Shown piece by piece: positions 40,535 through 50,303 of a stretch of DNA of 64,000 nt. The notes beneath the pieces are model-generated. The model was not told where the DNA came from. It did not search any database and worked only from the letters and a program-made list of their open reading frames with translations. The DNA comes from Parvularcula sp038749595 (lineage in GTDB: Bacteria; Pseudomonadota; Alphaproteobacteria; Caulobacterales; Parvularculaceae): positions 248,001 to 312,000 of the forward strand of contig JBCDHW010000001.1 in assembly GCA_038749595.1 (NCBI GenBank). Reading direction: 5' to 3'. Position 1 is the first letter of the stretch. Each line of letters opens with the position of its first letter. A program made the position numbers and the translations under genes.

Positions 40535-43141
40535 CTAGTCCTCGCCAGCGGCCTTCTTAGCTGCCGCTTTTGTGGTCTTCTTCGTCGCGGCCTTCTTGGC
40601 CGGTGCCTTCTTCTTCGCGGCTGCCTTTTTCTTGGTGGTCTTCTTCTTGGCAGCTTTCTTCTTCTTGGTCGGCTTCTTGGTTTCTTTGGCCGCGATCAGC
40701 TCCAGCGCCTGCTCAAGCGTGATTTCGTCGGGGTTGATGTCCTTTGGGATCGTCGCGTTGACCTTTTGGTGCTTCACGTAGGGGCCATAACGCCCTTCGA
40801 AGACGCCGATGACTTCCTCCGTGTCCGGATGGGCACCCAGTTCGCGCTTGGGCTTCGCGGCCGTCCGCCCACGACCGCGGGGATTGGCGATCTTGTCGGC
40901 GATGACAGTGACCGCTCGGTTGATCCCGATTTCCCAGACGTCGTCGACGCTTTCGAGGTTCGCGTAGGTTTTGCCGTGCTTGACGAAGGGACCATACCGG
41001 CCAATGCCCGCCTCGATCGTCTGACCATCTTCTGGGTGCGGACCAACGTCGCGGGGGAGCGCGAGAAGCATCATCGCCTTGTCAAAATCGATCGCTGCGA
41101 CTTCCCAACCTTTCGGAATGGACGCACGCTTGGGCTTTTCCTCTTCGCTCACGGCGGCGCGTTCGACGTAGGGGCCAAACCGCCCCGACTTGAGCGCGAC
41201 TTCGGTCGAGGTATCGGGGTCAATCCCGAGCACCTGATCTTGCGGCGCTTCTTGTGCGTCCTTACCCAATTGCCGCGTGTGCTTACAATCAGGGTACTGA
41301 GAACAGCCTACGAACGCGCCATAGCGGCCTACCTTGAGAGACAATTGCCCGTCGTCGCAGGAAGGGCATGTCCGCGGATCGGATCCATCTTCTTTTTGCG
41401 GGAAGATATGCGGGCCAAGAACGTCGTTCAGCGTATCGAGGACCTCGGTGATCCGCAGGCCCGTCATGCCATCAATTTTGGCGTGAAACTCGTCCCAAAA
41501 GCGGTGCAGGAACGCGCGCCAGTTCTCGCGTCCGCCCGAGATCTCGTCGAGCGTGTCCTCCATCTGGGCGGTAAAATCGTACTCGACATACTTGCCGAAG
41601 AAGTTCTCGAGGAACGCCGTAACAATCCTGCCGCGGTCTTCGGGCACAAACCGTTTTTGGTCCATCCGGACGTAGTTGCGGTCTTGCAGGGTACTGATGA
41701 TCGAGGCGTAGGTTGATGGGCGCCCGATGCCGTTCTCTTCAAGCGCTTTGACGAGGCTCGCCTCGGTGAACCGCGGCGGCGGCTGGGTGAAGTGCTGTTC
41801 GGGAGCGACTTTAGAAACGTCAGCGCTGGCGCCTTGGCTGACTTTCGGGAGGCGACCGGCTTCTTCCTCGTCGTCTTCGTCGTCTTTTCCTTCCGTATAG
41901 ACCGCAATGAAGCCTTCGAAGGTGATGACCGAACCGGTGGCCCGGAGGCCAATTTTCTCGTCGGCGGAACGCACGTCGATGGTGGTTTGCTCGAGCTCTG
42001 CGGAGGCCATCTGGCACGCCACGGCCCGGCGCCAGATGAGACGATAAAGCTTGGCCTCATCCTCAGCGACCTTTGCGTCATCGGGGTGCTTGGAGAAGTC
42101 CGTAGGCCGAATACATTCATGCGCCTCTTGGGCGTTCTTCTGCTTGGATTTGTATATCCGCGGGCTGGAGGGGACGAAACGCTCTCCGTACCGACTTTTA
42201 ATCTCGTCGCGGCAGGCCATGACCGCCTCAGGTGCCATGTCGATCCCGTCGGTCCGCATGTAGGTGATGAGGCCTGCCTCATAGAGGCGCTGGGCCGCTT
42301 GCATCGTCCGCTTGGCCGAGAACCCGATCTTCCGCGAGGACTCTTGCTGCATCGTCGAGGTCGTGAAAGGCGCGGCCGGGTTGCGTTTGGTGGGTTTGGC
42401 CTCCACCGACGCGATCGAAAACGATGCCGCTTCGATCAGATCCTTCGCACGCTGACCATCAGCTTCGGACGTCAGGGAGAACTTACCCAGCTTTTCACCG
42501 TCAAGATGGGTGAGGCGCGCCGTGAACGGATCACTGTCGGCCGCGACTTGCGCTTCGACCGTCCAGAACTCTTCGGCGACGAACTTCTCAATATCGAGCT
42601 CACGCTCGCAGATGAGGCGAAGCGCCACCGACTGGACGCGGCCTGCTGACCGGCTGCCCGGCAACTTGCGCCACAGAACGGGCGAGAGCGAAAAGCCGAC
42701 CAGGTAGTCGAGCGCCCGCCGCGCCAGATAGGCGTCCACGAGGTCCTGGTCGATGTCCCGCGGATTGTTGATCGCCTCTTGGACCGCCTTCTTTGTGACC
42801 GCGTTGAAGGCGACCCGTTGGACCTTCTTATCCTTCAGCGCCTTTTTCGCTTCGAGCACGTCATAGAGGTGCCAAGAAATGGCCTCGCCTTCGCGATCTG
42901 GGTCAGTCGCGAGGATCACCCCATCAGCATTCTTAAGAGCGTCGGTGATTTCTTTGACGCGGGAGCGGGACTTTGCGTCCATGTCCCAGATCATTTTGAA
43001 GTCTTGCTCGGGATCAACGGATCCGTCCTTCGACGGCAGGTCGCGAATATGCCCGTAGCTTGCGAGCACCTCATAGTCAGAGCCTAGATACTTGCCGATC
43101 GTTTTGGCCTTCGACGGCGACTCGACAATGACGACCTGCAT
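40535..43141 (-). CDS. topA: DNA topoisomerase I with Lys-rich tail
   Basis: Topoisomerase I relaxes negative supercoils. The 868-residue protein starts at the canonical MQVVIVESPSKAKTIGKYLG, has DPDREGEAISWHL in the TOPRIM domain, the active Tyr294 in ITYMRTDG, and a C4 zinc ribbon (CPSCDDGQ...CSQYPDC), followed by three more topoisomerase repeats without cysteines. The last ~55 residues are almost wholly Lys, Ala, Thr (AAKKKTTKKKAAAKKK), resembling histone H1 tails. The ATG 43141 is chosen over upstream in-frame ATG 43228, which would add 29 non-conserved residues. Confidence 0.97.
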   Translation of the reverse strand: MQVVIVESPSKAKTIGKYLGSDYEVLASYGHIRDLPSKDGSVDPEQDFKMIWDMDAKSRSRVKEITDALKNADGVILATDPDREGEAISWHLYDVLEAKKALKDKKVQRVAFNAVTKKAVQEAINNPRDIDQDLVDAYLARRALDYLVGFSLSPVLWRKLPGSRSAGRVQSVALRLICERELDIEKFVAEEFWTVEAQVAADSDPFTARLTHLDGEKLGKFSLTSEADGQRAKDLIEAASFSIASVEAKPTKRNPAAPFTTSTMQQESSRKIGFSAKRTMQAAQRLYEAGLITYMRTDGIDMAPEAVMACRDEIKSRYGERFVPSSPRIYKSKQKNAQEAHECIRPTDFSKHPDDAKVAEDEAKLYRLIWRRAVACQMASAELEQTTIDVRSADEKIGLRATGSVITFEGFIAVYTEGKDDEDDEEEAGRLPKVSQGASADVSKVAPEQHFTQPPPRFTEASLVKALEENGIGRPSTYASIISTLQDRNYVRMDQKRFVPEDRGRIVTAFLENFFGKYVEYDFTAQMEDTLDEISGGRENWRAFLHRFWDEFHAKIDGMTGLRITEVLDTLNDVLGPHIFPQKEDGSDPRTCPSCDDGQLSLKVGRYGAFVGCSQYPDCKHTRQLGKDAQEAPQDQVLGIDPDTSTEVALKSGRFGPYVERAAVSEEEKPKRASIPKGWEVAAIDFDKAMMLLALPRDVGPHPEDGQTIEAGIGRYGPFVKHGKTYANLESVDDVWEIGINRAVTVIADKIANPRGRGRTAAKPKRELGAHPDTEEVIGVFEGRYGPYVKHQKVNATIPKDINPDEITLEQALELIAAKETKKPTKKKKAAKKKTTKKKAAAKKKAPAKKAATKKTTKAAAKKAAGED

Positions 43142-43297
43142 GGGCGGAGGAACCTCGCTTCTCGGGGATTGGGGGTGTTCGGGACGCGCAACGTGGTGAG
43201 CACTGCAGCATCTGTCAACGAAGGGCAATTTTTAAACGGTTGTGCAATTCAATACGTTCACTTATAAGTTGCAGTTCACAACCGACGGGGCAAATAT

Positions 43298-43591
43298 ATG
43301 AACGACGTCTCTTTTGCTTCTACCAGCAGTAGTAGTCTTCCGGCCAGCGTTGTGAGGCCCGCCTTGGAACATTTGGTCCGGCTGGAGGCGTATTTCCGCC
43401 TCAACGGTCTGGATGAGTTGAGTGAGCCTTTGGAGCAGGCGTTGAACGCCGCCGAGGTGCTTATGACCGGGACTGGCGGGCATTGCTCCGGGGGTGGCAG
43501 CGACGGTGCTCCATCGCAAGGCGATCCGGATCAACCGCCGTATAGCGCTGGGTCGACGCCAGGGAGGCGTGGCCCAGGAGTTCTTGAATAA
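43298..43591 (+). CDS. Possible small protein overlapping the xerC 3' end
   Basis: The frame encodes 97 residues. The first ~55 (RPALEHLVRLEAYFRLNGLD) have the amphipathic look of a genuine helical protein, and a GGGG-containing ribosome site lies upstream. The last ~44 residues run antisense into xerC and are Gly/Pro/Ser-rich, as in artefactual extension. It occupies the 319-nt gap between topA and the recombinase gene. Either a real small gene with a lost stop or chance. Confidence 0.4.
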   Translation: MNDVSFASTSSSSLPASVVRPALEHLVRLEAYFRLNGLDELSEPLEQALNAAEVLMTGTGGHCSGGGSDGAPSQGDPDQPPYSAGSTPGRRGPGVLE

Positions 43592-44408
43592 CGCGGAGAT
43601 CAGCGCCCGACGCGAGCAACTCCGTCGCGAAGGCGTGACGCAGCGCGTGCGGCGTTGCGCTTTCTGGCAGGCCAAGCGCCGTGCGCAGGTGACGCATCCG
43701 CGCCTGCGCTGTCCTTGGCGATAGCCGACCGCCGCGCACGCCTCGGAAGAGGGGCGTATCTGTTTCTGTGTCGGCGGCTGGATGCGTGTCGAGATAAGCG
43801 CTCCGATAGGCCTCGAGGGCAGAGCGCACCACGGGGAGGACGGGGACATCGCGACTTTTCCCGCCTTTGCCGTCGATCCGCAGGACTTCTGCGCTGTCGC
43901 CCCAGTTGAGGGCGAGCGCTTCGCTGATGCGGAGGCCGCCGCCGTAGAGGAGAGAGAAGAGGGCGGCATCGCGCCGCGCAACCCAGGGTGGTGCACCGTT
44001 GTCGCTTGCGCCTGCGGCGGCGATGAGCGCCTCGGCTGATGCATTGCTGACAGGCCGGGGCAGCACCGTCCGACGTTTGGGCGACTTCAACGCCACCAAC
44101 GCGGCTGAGGACAGAACGCCCTGCCGATCCCAATGTTTGAAGAAGCTCCTGAGTGCGGAGAGCTCAAGCCGTAACGTCGCAGCATCGAGACCGTCCCGGT
44201 GGCGATAGGCGAGGAACGCGCGGAAATCGCGTGTTTTCAGCGCGTTGAGATCAGAGCTTTGCGGGGGTTCGCCGAGGTGACCGGTCAAAAAGTGGCGGAA
44301 GTGATCAAGCGCCGCTTCGTAATTACGGAGCGTGTAAGGCGAGTAACGGCGTTCGGAACGCAGGACAGCGAGAAACGCCTCGGCAAGGCTATGAAAGCTT
44401 GTGTCCAC
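43461..44408 (-). CDS. xerC: Tyrosine recombinase, XerC type
   Basis: Xer recombinases resolve chromosome dimers at dif. The 315-residue protein has the SAM-like N-terminal core (SLAEAFLAVLRSERRYSPYTLRNY) and all catalytic residues: Arg in YGGGLRISEAL, Lys in DGKGGKSRD, His-x-x-Arg in TPHALRHAF, and the second His and the nucleophilic Tyr in LLGHASLASTQRYTAVD. The GTG at 44408 gives the usual length; an upstream ATG 44471 would overlap the small lipoprotein gene. XerC rather than XerD assignment is tentative. The protein appears intact, so this is not a remnant. Confidence 0.88.
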   Translation of the reverse strand: MDTSFHSLAEAFLAVLRSERRYSPYTLRNYEAALDHFRHFLTGHLGEPPQSSDLNALKTRDFRAFLAYRHRDGLDAATLRLELSALRSFFKHWDRQGVLSSAALVALKSPKRRTVLPRPVSNASAEALIAAAGASDNGAPPWVARRDAALFSLLYGGGLRISEALALNWGDSAEVLRIDGKGGKSRDVPVLPVVRSALEAYRSAYLDTHPAADTETDTPLFRGVRGGRLSPRTAQARMRHLRTALGLPESATPHALRHAFATELLASGADLRVIQELLGHASLASTQRYTAVDPDRLAMEHRRCHPRSNARQSRS

Positions 44409-44443
44409 GCCCCTGACCAAGCTGATCCAGGGTGAAGGCGCGG

Positions 44444-44644
44444 TTAACGGCGGTCGCCTTCCCACACCCATTCTTCGGACCAGTGGGCTTGGTCAGACGT
44501 GGCGTCTGCCTGGGCCTCAGCTGGTTGCTCGGCTCCAAACCCCGCCGCACGCAACGCTTTCGATGACATTGAGCGGCTGGCCGCACAGCCTTCAACGACG
44601 GCCAAGCTAGCAACTGCAAGTATACCCAAGGATAGACGGCGCAT
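44444..44644 (-). CDS. Small putative lipoprotein
   Basis: A 66-residue protein with a basic start (MRRLSLG), hydrophobic stretch and a cysteine in VVEGC that could act as a lipobox, though Glu at the -2 position is unusual. A GGGAG site lies 7 nt upstream of the ATG. The mature part is short, acidic and Ala-rich. No family recognised. Confidence 0.5.
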   Translation of the reverse strand: MRRLSLGILAVASLAVVEGCAASRSMSSKALRAAGFGAEQPAEAQADATSDQAHWSEEWVWEGDRR

Positions 44645-44698
44645 ACCGTATTCTCCCGTTCCCCATTAACGAAAGGGTGAACGAGCGTTTACGATTTG

Positions 44699-46810
44699 TC
44701 ACCCCGCAGGAACTGTTTTTTCATCACGAAATGGTGCCGCCGACCTCGAAAGTGTGAGGCGGCCGCTTTCCGCCAGCCAAGCCAGGAAGAGCAGTCCCCC
44801 ACTGGCGGCAGCGTAAATCCAACGGGCGAATGCAGGCTCGCGCGCTTCGGAGAGAACGGCCCGGGCACGGCGCGGGGTCAACCCCGCCCAGTTCCTGCCG
44901 GCTTTTTCCCGGCGATCAGCGCTGACGTTGCGCAAGTTGATGCCGAAGTCGCCAGGCCTCGTCACAGAGAAGATGCCGCCGCCCGTCGCCTCGACCGCGG
45001 GTTCGATGCGTGCGCCGGTGACCGTCACTGCGGTGAATTCTTTGGTTTGTCCGCGGCTTCGGACGGCTGCGGCGGTGAGTGTGCGGCCATCGCTGGCCAT
45101 GGTGCGCAGGCGCACAAGATCGCCTTCGATGCCGTCCACAGTCCCGGTAAAGCTGCCGCTTCCTTCCTCCGATAGGGTTAGAGTTTGCGCGGGCGCGTTG
45201 CCCTCACGGACCTCAACGGGCCCGACCTCCGCGCTCAAGGTCCGGCGCCGCACGGCCAAGGTGCCGTCCTCGCTCAGGGTGGCGCTAAGGGCTTCTTCTT
45301 CCAACTCGGGCTCAGCCATGAGCCAGTGCACGAGCCTCCGCAGAAACTCGCGGTGCGGTCCGCCGCCATCAAAACCCCGTGCCCAGAGCCAGAGGTGATC
45401 AGAGAGCAGCATCGCAATGCGTCCTTCGCCGACACGGTTGGTGACGAGCAGGGGCGCACCGTCTCCGGCATCCATGAGAACCTGACCGCGGCGCGCTTCC
45501 GCGGGAATTCGCCGCAGCCACCGGCCCCACTCGCCAGCGCCCGCCAGCGGCTCGGTGATGGGATGGCGCGCCCCGACATCGGTCAGCTCGGGGATAAAGG
45601 CCTGCTCGCTCGCGGCACCGATCGGCGTGGCGGGGAGGATGTAGCTGAGGTTGGGTTGCGCCGCGAGACTGCCTTCCCTGGCCAGTTCAGGCCCTGCCGC
45701 AACGAGCACGGCTCCGCCGCGTTCGACATAGCGCGCGACCTCGGCCAGTTCGAACGACGAGATCACGCCCCGATACGTGTACCGATCAAAGATCACGACA
45801 TTGAAGTGCTTGAGCTTCTCCAAAAACAGCTGGCGGCTGGGGAACGGGATCAAGTTGAGCTCTTGCTCGCTCGCCGATGCGTCTTTATTGGCGGGTTTTA
45901 GGATGGTGAAGTGGACGAGGTCGACCGCCGGGTCGGATTTGAGAACATTGCGCCAGACCCGCTCACCGGCATGCGGTTCGCCTGAGATCAGCAGCACCCG
46001 GAGGCGATCGCGGATGACGTTGACCCGCGCGGTTACGGCATTGTTCCTGGTGCTGAGCTCTTCGCGTGTGGAGGGGATGCTGAGATCAACGATCCGTTCG
46101 CCAGGCCGCGTCATCGGGACTTCGATGGTGACGACCTCGCCCGTTGGGACATTCCGTGTCAGGAGGACCTCGCCGTCGATCCGGAGCGTCAGCGGGATCA
46201 GCGCAGTATTTTCGGTATCGTCGATCTTGAATTGCAGCGTCATCGGCTCGCCGACCAGACCGAAGCGCGGGGAGGAGACCCAGCTGAGGTGCCGGTCTTG
46301 ATCGCGCTCGGGGTTGCCGATCAGGATGCCGTGGACGGGGGCAGGGAGTTGGCGCGCGGCGGCTTCCTCAGCGCCGTCGACCTGGCCGTCTGTGAGAACG
46401 AAAATGCCCGAAAGCTGGCTCCGCTCTGTCCCCGCGAGCGCCTCGGAAAGGCCTTGGCCAAAGGGGCTTGCGTCGCCATCGCCAAACCGGGCGGTGACCA
46501 CATCGATCCCGCGCTCTTCGAGCTGGGTGCGCAAGGCATCCGCCGTTTGATCACGGATCTCTTCGCGGCCACCCAGGGCCATGCTGCCGCTTTCGTCGAC
46601 CAGGATCAGGGCTTGATCGGGGAGGCTGTCGAACGTCTGGCGGATGGTTTCAGGGCCAAGCAAAAACAGCACAGCTGCGGCGCCCGCTAGAAGTCTGAGA
46701 ATCGCACCCGACCACGACATCCGCAAACGGAACAAAGCGGTCAGTGCAAAGACGATACCCAGAGCCGCGATGGCGGAGATTGGGAGGAGGGGGTCGAAGC
46801 CGTAGCTCAT
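44699..46810 (-). CDS. Membrane protein with vWA-like and GATase-like domains
   Basis: The 703-residue protein has two N-terminal membrane helices (about 10-28 and 35-55) and one near the C-terminus (about 668-685). Between these lies a von Willebrand A-like segment with the MIDAS-type ALILVDESGSMALGG, then a class I glutamine-amidotransferase-like fold without an obvious catalytic Cys. It is the last gene of the moxR operon and overlaps the DUF4159 gene by 4 nt. Related proteins sit in Bat/MoxR loci for envelope stress; the role here is inferred. Confidence 0.8.
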   Translation of the reverse strand: MSYGFDPLLPISAIAALGIVFALTALFRLRMSWSGAILRLLAGAAAVLFLLGPETIRQTFDSLPDQALILVDESGSMALGGREEIRDQTADALRTQLEERGIDVVTARFGDGDASPFGQGLSEALAGTERSQLSGIFVLTDGQVDGAEEAAARQLPAPVHGILIGNPERDQDRHLSWVSSPRFGLVGEPMTLQFKIDDTENTALIPLTLRIDGEVLLTRNVPTGEVVTIEVPMTRPGERIVDLSIPSTREELSTRNNAVTARVNVIRDRLRVLLISGEPHAGERVWRNVLKSDPAVDLVHFTILKPANKDASASEQELNLIPFPSRQLFLEKLKHFNVVIFDRYTYRGVISSFELAEVARYVERGGAVLVAAGPELAREGSLAAQPNLSYILPATPIGAASEQAFIPELTDVGARHPITEPLAGAGEWGRWLRRIPAEARRGQVLMDAGDGAPLLVTNRVGEGRIAMLLSDHLWLWARGFDGGGPHREFLRRLVHWLMAEPELEEEALSATLSEDGTLAVRRRTLSAEVGPVEVREGNAPAQTLTLSEEGSGSFTGTVDGIEGDLVRLRTMASDGRTLTAAAVRSRGQTKEFTAVTVTGARIEPAVEATGGGIFSVTRPGDFGINLRNVSADRREKAGRNWAGLTPRRARAVLSEAREPAFARWIYAAASGGLLFLAWLAESGRLTLSRSAAPFRDEKTVPAG

Positions 46811-49434
46811 CGTTCGTCAATTCCTAATGCATCGAGCATCGACTGCACGTCGGCCTGGTCGGCTTTGTAGTTCCCGGTGATCGCGACCATGGCCATGTTG
46901 ATCCCAGCGCGCCAAGCATATTCCCGGCGGATCTCGCCGCCTGGGCCTGCGGGCCGAAGGGGAATGCCATTCTCATCAACGGCCCAAGCGCTGGCCCAGT
47001 CGCGGCCTGAGACGATCAGCGACGGCACGCCGTCGCGGCGCTGATCGAGAGCGCCCCGGGTCTCGACCCAGACGTCGCCGCCTGAGTTTCGTCCGGGTAA
47101 ATCATCAAGCGCGTAAAACGAGAACAACAGGACGTGGTCCTCGCGCAAGGGCTCCAACGGCGGGGCATCAAGGCGGCCGAGAACGTTGCGCAGCACTTGC
47201 GAACGGGCGGGCGAGCCGCCGTCAGCCGTGTCGATGATCAGCATACCGCCGCCGTTCATAAAGTCTTCGAGCCGTTGCAGCGCGGCGTCGGACGGAGGCT
47301 GTTGCCCGGCGCGGATCGGCCAATAGAGAAGGGCGTAAACGGACAATTCATCGCGATCAGGATCGACGCCCTGGGGTGCCCCTGGCTCGAGCGCGCTGCG
47401 CCGGGTTGCTTCCCGCGTCAGGCCGAAGAGCCCCGCTTGGCTCACGCGGTCGATGCTCCTGTCGCCGGTTTTGACGTAGGCGAACCGCAACGTCAGGGTT
47501 GCCTCTTCTGCTTGGTCAGGGAGCGGCGGGCGAAGCTGGGCTTGCACCGGATCCGGCAGCAGGATCAGCAGAGCGGCGAGCGAAGCAGCCGATGCGGAGG
47601 CACCGGTTCGGGAAAACGAGAAGCTCCCCATACTGATCACCGCGTCGATGATGAGCAGGATGAGCCCCGCGGCGACGAGCCATGCTGACCAATCGCTCTC
47701 TCCGGCGGTGGCGGTTTGAAGCAGCCGGCTGCCTCTGGGCAAGGCGCCGGGCGTTAAGGCATCGAGGCCCTCGCCCGTGAATGCGTTGACGGCGATCTCC
47801 GACGCGCCTTCGCCGTAGAGCCCAGGCTGCGGCGGATCTTCGCCTGGCACGAAAGCTTGTGCGTCCGCGGGCGGATCAACCAGCCGTCCCCGGCCGGTGA
47901 GGTGTTTTTGGGCGGGAAGGGGGCTTCCGGCCTCCGCAGTTTCTGCGTTGAGATCTGTCTCAGCGAGCCGCGCAAGGCGCTGCATCACCGCAGCGAATAA
48001 GCCGGATACGGGAAGATCCGACCACGTCGGAACCGCGCTGACGTGGATAAGGACGACCATACCGCGGCCTCGGCGCGCGGCGGTGATCAGCGGCGTTTCA
48101 TCCGCAAGACTGGCCCAAACGTCTGCGATTGACCCAGGCTCGGTCAAAACTTGTCGGCGTACGGAGATTGTTTCGCGCAGGGTGATGCCAGCGAGAGGGC
48201 TCTCCTGATCGATCGACGCGACGCGTTGCGGCTCGGCCCAGGTCAGCGCGCCGCCCAGCGCCCGTTCCCCGCCGAGCAGCGGCGCGGGGAGCAGGGGATC
48301 GTTCCGGCCGGTGCCCGCCGTCAGCATATTGGGACCGGAGAAGCGAAGAAGAATGCCGCCTTGCTCGACAAAGTTCGTCAGCGCACGGCGGTCCTGGGGG
48401 CGAAGGGTCCCGACGTCATCGAGGATCATGAGCCCTGGCTCATCGCCGATCAGACTGGCCACGTCGCCTTCGATGATCGCTGCAGACGGCGCGAGAGCCC
48501 GCTCGATGTAAAATCCGCCTTCGCGCAAGGTCTCGCTACCCGTGGAAACAATGCCGGCCAGCGTGCGCCGTGCAGAAGTTCCGAGAAGCGCCGTCGCGCC
48601 AGCACTCCGTACACCATCAATCGACAGCCGCGCCACCTCGTTCCGAAGGGCTAGCGGCAGCCGGAAGACGACATCGCGTTCGCCTTCACCCGCTTCAAAC
48701 GTGACGTCTTCACGCGAAACAGTGCGGCCATCTTGGCTCAACGCCCGCACGCTATGCTGGGAGGGACCATCGGTGCGCGACCGGACAAGTGTGACGCTGA
48801 TCGCATCGCCGGTCAGCCGCGGTTGGCCTAGTGCGACAACGCTGGTCTCACTTAGGTAGACACTCGGTTGGGCCGGGAGGGCCGTCAGCGACGTCTGCGG
48901 ATTAATCACCCCGCCGGGAATGAGCACGAGCCGGCTGTTGTCGGCGGGGAGGGCCTCGGCCACGGCTTGCCAATCATCGAGCGCCGCGTTCGTGTTGATG
49001 GCTTTGAGCGCTGCTTCCGCTGCACGCGGAGAATAGGGTGCTGACAGCGTACCATCGGTGGTGGTCAAGAGGCGGATATTCCCGGAGCTTTTGGCAATCG
49101 CGTCGCGCGCCGCGGTGAGCGTTTCGTCCCAGTGCTGGGCCGCGTCCCAGCCATTACCGACCACGATCGTCACGTCGCCGGTCTGTTGATCGACCGGCTG
49201 GCCTAACCGCGGCCCCGCCAACCCGAGAATGAGGGCGGAGAAAGCCAGGATACGGAGGATCAGGATCAACAGCGGTGTACGGATCGGCTGCATTTTCGGT
49301 GTCGACAACGCATCGAGGAAATACATCCCGCCGAACACTTTGCGCACAGGCTGAGGCGGCATCGCGCGCAAAAGCCAGACGATCAGCGGCAAGGCCAAGA
49401 GCCCGGCGAGTACAAGCGGCGCGGCAAAGCTCAA
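46807..49434 (-). CDS. BatA-N / DUF4159 domain membrane protein
   Basis: An 875-residue protein. The N-terminus (residues 1-80) is an aerotolerance BatA-type two-helix anchor (PLVLAGLLALPLIVWLLRAM). A long middle domain with GATase-like strands follows, then two hydrophobic segments near 600-640, and a C-terminal DUF4159 domain (FAYVKTGDRSIDRVSQAGLFGL, then FMNGGGMLIIDTADGG) placed outside the membrane. The architecture is standard for alphaproteobacterial MoxR operons. It overlaps both neighbours by ATGA. Confidence 0.85.
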   Translation of the reverse strand: MSFAAPLVLAGLLALPLIVWLLRAMPPQPVRKVFGGMYFLDALSTPKMQPIRTPLLILILRILAFSALILGLAGPRLGQPVDQQTGDVTIVVGNGWDAAQHWDETLTAARDAIAKSSGNIRLLTTTDGTLSAPYSPRAAEAALKAINTNAALDDWQAVAEALPADNSRLVLIPGGVINPQTSLTALPAQPSVYLSETSVVALGQPRLTGDAISVTLVRSRTDGPSQHSVRALSQDGRTVSREDVTFEAGEGERDVVFRLPLALRNEVARLSIDGVRSAGATALLGTSARRTLAGIVSTGSETLREGGFYIERALAPSAAIIEGDVASLIGDEPGLMILDDVGTLRPQDRRALTNFVEQGGILLRFSGPNMLTAGTGRNDPLLPAPLLGGERALGGALTWAEPQRVASIDQESPLAGITLRETISVRRQVLTEPGSIADVWASLADETPLITAARRGRGMVVLIHVSAVPTWSDLPVSGLFAAVMQRLARLAETDLNAETAEAGSPLPAQKHLTGRGRLVDPPADAQAFVPGEDPPQPGLYGEGASEIAVNAFTGEGLDALTPGALPRGSRLLQTATAGESDWSAWLVAAGLILLIIDAVISMGSFSFSRTGASASAASLAALLILLPDPVQAQLRPPLPDQAEEATLTLRFAYVKTGDRSIDRVSQAGLFGLTREATRRSALEPGAPQGVDPDRDELSVYALLYWPIRAGQQPPSDAALQRLEDFMNGGGMLIIDTADGGSPARSQVLRNVLGRLDAPPLEPLREDHVLLFSFYALDDLPGRNSGGDVWVETRGALDQRRDGVPSLIVSGRDWASAWAVDENGIPLRPAGPGGEIRREYAWRAGINMAMVAITGNYKADQADVQSMLDALGIDER

Positions 49435-50303
49435 CGTCGGCCTCCTTCGAGCTGCTGAACGAGGCTGAGCAGCAACGGCGTGATCGGATGATCCGTCTGG
49501 TGAAAGATCACCGCTTCATCGGCGGTGCGGACAACGTCGCGTAAAGCATCGTGATGGGCTTGGCGCAGGGCCAGATAGTCATCGCGGATGGCGCCGGCTT
49601 GGCCGAACACTTTTCGCGCCTGGCCGTTGGCGCCCTCAAAACGTGTTGATCCGTTGAACGGGAAGGTGGCTTCGGCGGGGTCCTCGACCACGATGGCGAT
49701 GCCGCGCCCGCGGGCTTGACGGACTTTTTCGAACGCAACCGCGAGATCGTCTGTGGGCGCATGGAAATCGCTGATGAAGACGACCGTTGCCCCTTCGGTT
49801 GGGAAGCCGTCGCTGAGGGGAATGTCGTGGCGCAAGAGCCCATCGGCAATGCGGTGCACGGATTGATTGCCCGAGCGCGGCGGTTCCATACCGCCCCAAA
49901 GGCCCGTCCGCTCACCCCCGCGTAGGGCGAGGATCGCCAAGGCGAGGGCGATGACCTGGCCGCGCAGCCGCTTTGGGGGGCGGCCGTCGCCGCCAAAGTC
50001 AAAATCTTCGCCGCCGCCGCACCACAGAAGAATGGTCTGCGGCTGCTCCCACTCGGTTTGCCGGACCAGCAGCCGCTGCGCGAGCCGTGCCGATTGGCGC
50101 CAGTCGATGGCGCTCACGGGATCGCCGACGGCGTAGTCGCGGAATTGCCAAAAGGTATCGCTGCGCCCAGGCTTACGCCGCGGGTGACGGCCAGCCGTCA
50201 CGACCTCGGCGGCGTGCTGCGCCGCAGCCATGAGATCGGGCATCCGGGCTGCGGCTTCCGCGGCCTGGCGCTCAAGCTGGACCCGCGGGGAGACTGTGTT
50301 CAC
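49431..50303 (-). CDS. DUF58 domain protein
   Basis: The 290-residue protein has the DUF58 core with FRDYAVGDPVSAIDWRQSAR and a following vWA-like half (TVVFISDFHAPTDDL). DUF58 proteins work with MoxR ATPases. It overlaps moxR by 4 nt (ATGA) and the next gene by 4 nt, so the four genes are made together. Confidence 0.9.
   Translation of the reverse strand: MNTVSPRVQLERQAAEAAARMPDLMAAAQHAAEVVTAGRHPRRKPGRSDTFWQFRDYAVGDPVSAIDWRQSARLAQRLLVRQTEWEQPQTILLWCGGGEDFDFGGDGRPPKRLRGQVIALALAILALRGGERTGLWGGMEPPRSGNQSVHRIADGLLRHDIPLSDGFPTEGATVVFISDFHAPTDDLAVAFEKVRQARGRGIAIVVEDPAEATFPFNGSTRFEGANGQARKVFGQAGAIRDDYLALRQAHHDALRDVVRTADEAVIFHQTDHPITPLLLSLVQQLEGGRR

Noticed and set aside
40560..40700. Tandem repeat array
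   Set aside because: The repetitive bases encode the Lys/Ala tail of TopA in frame and are not a CRISPR or satellite.
40469..41716. 415-codon plus-strand frame across topA 3' end
   Set aside because: It is the antisense of conserved topoisomerase sequence, with a Leu/Gly/Phe-rich run that is only the complement of the Lys-rich tail.
43262..44044. 260-codon minus-strand frame overlapping xerC in another frame
   Set aside because: The xerC frame carries all catalytic motifs; this one has no family match and a shadow-like composition.
43461..44408. Tyrosine recombinase as an integrase of a mobile island
   Set aside because: It has Xer length and all motifs, with no attachment repeats or tRNA target near it.
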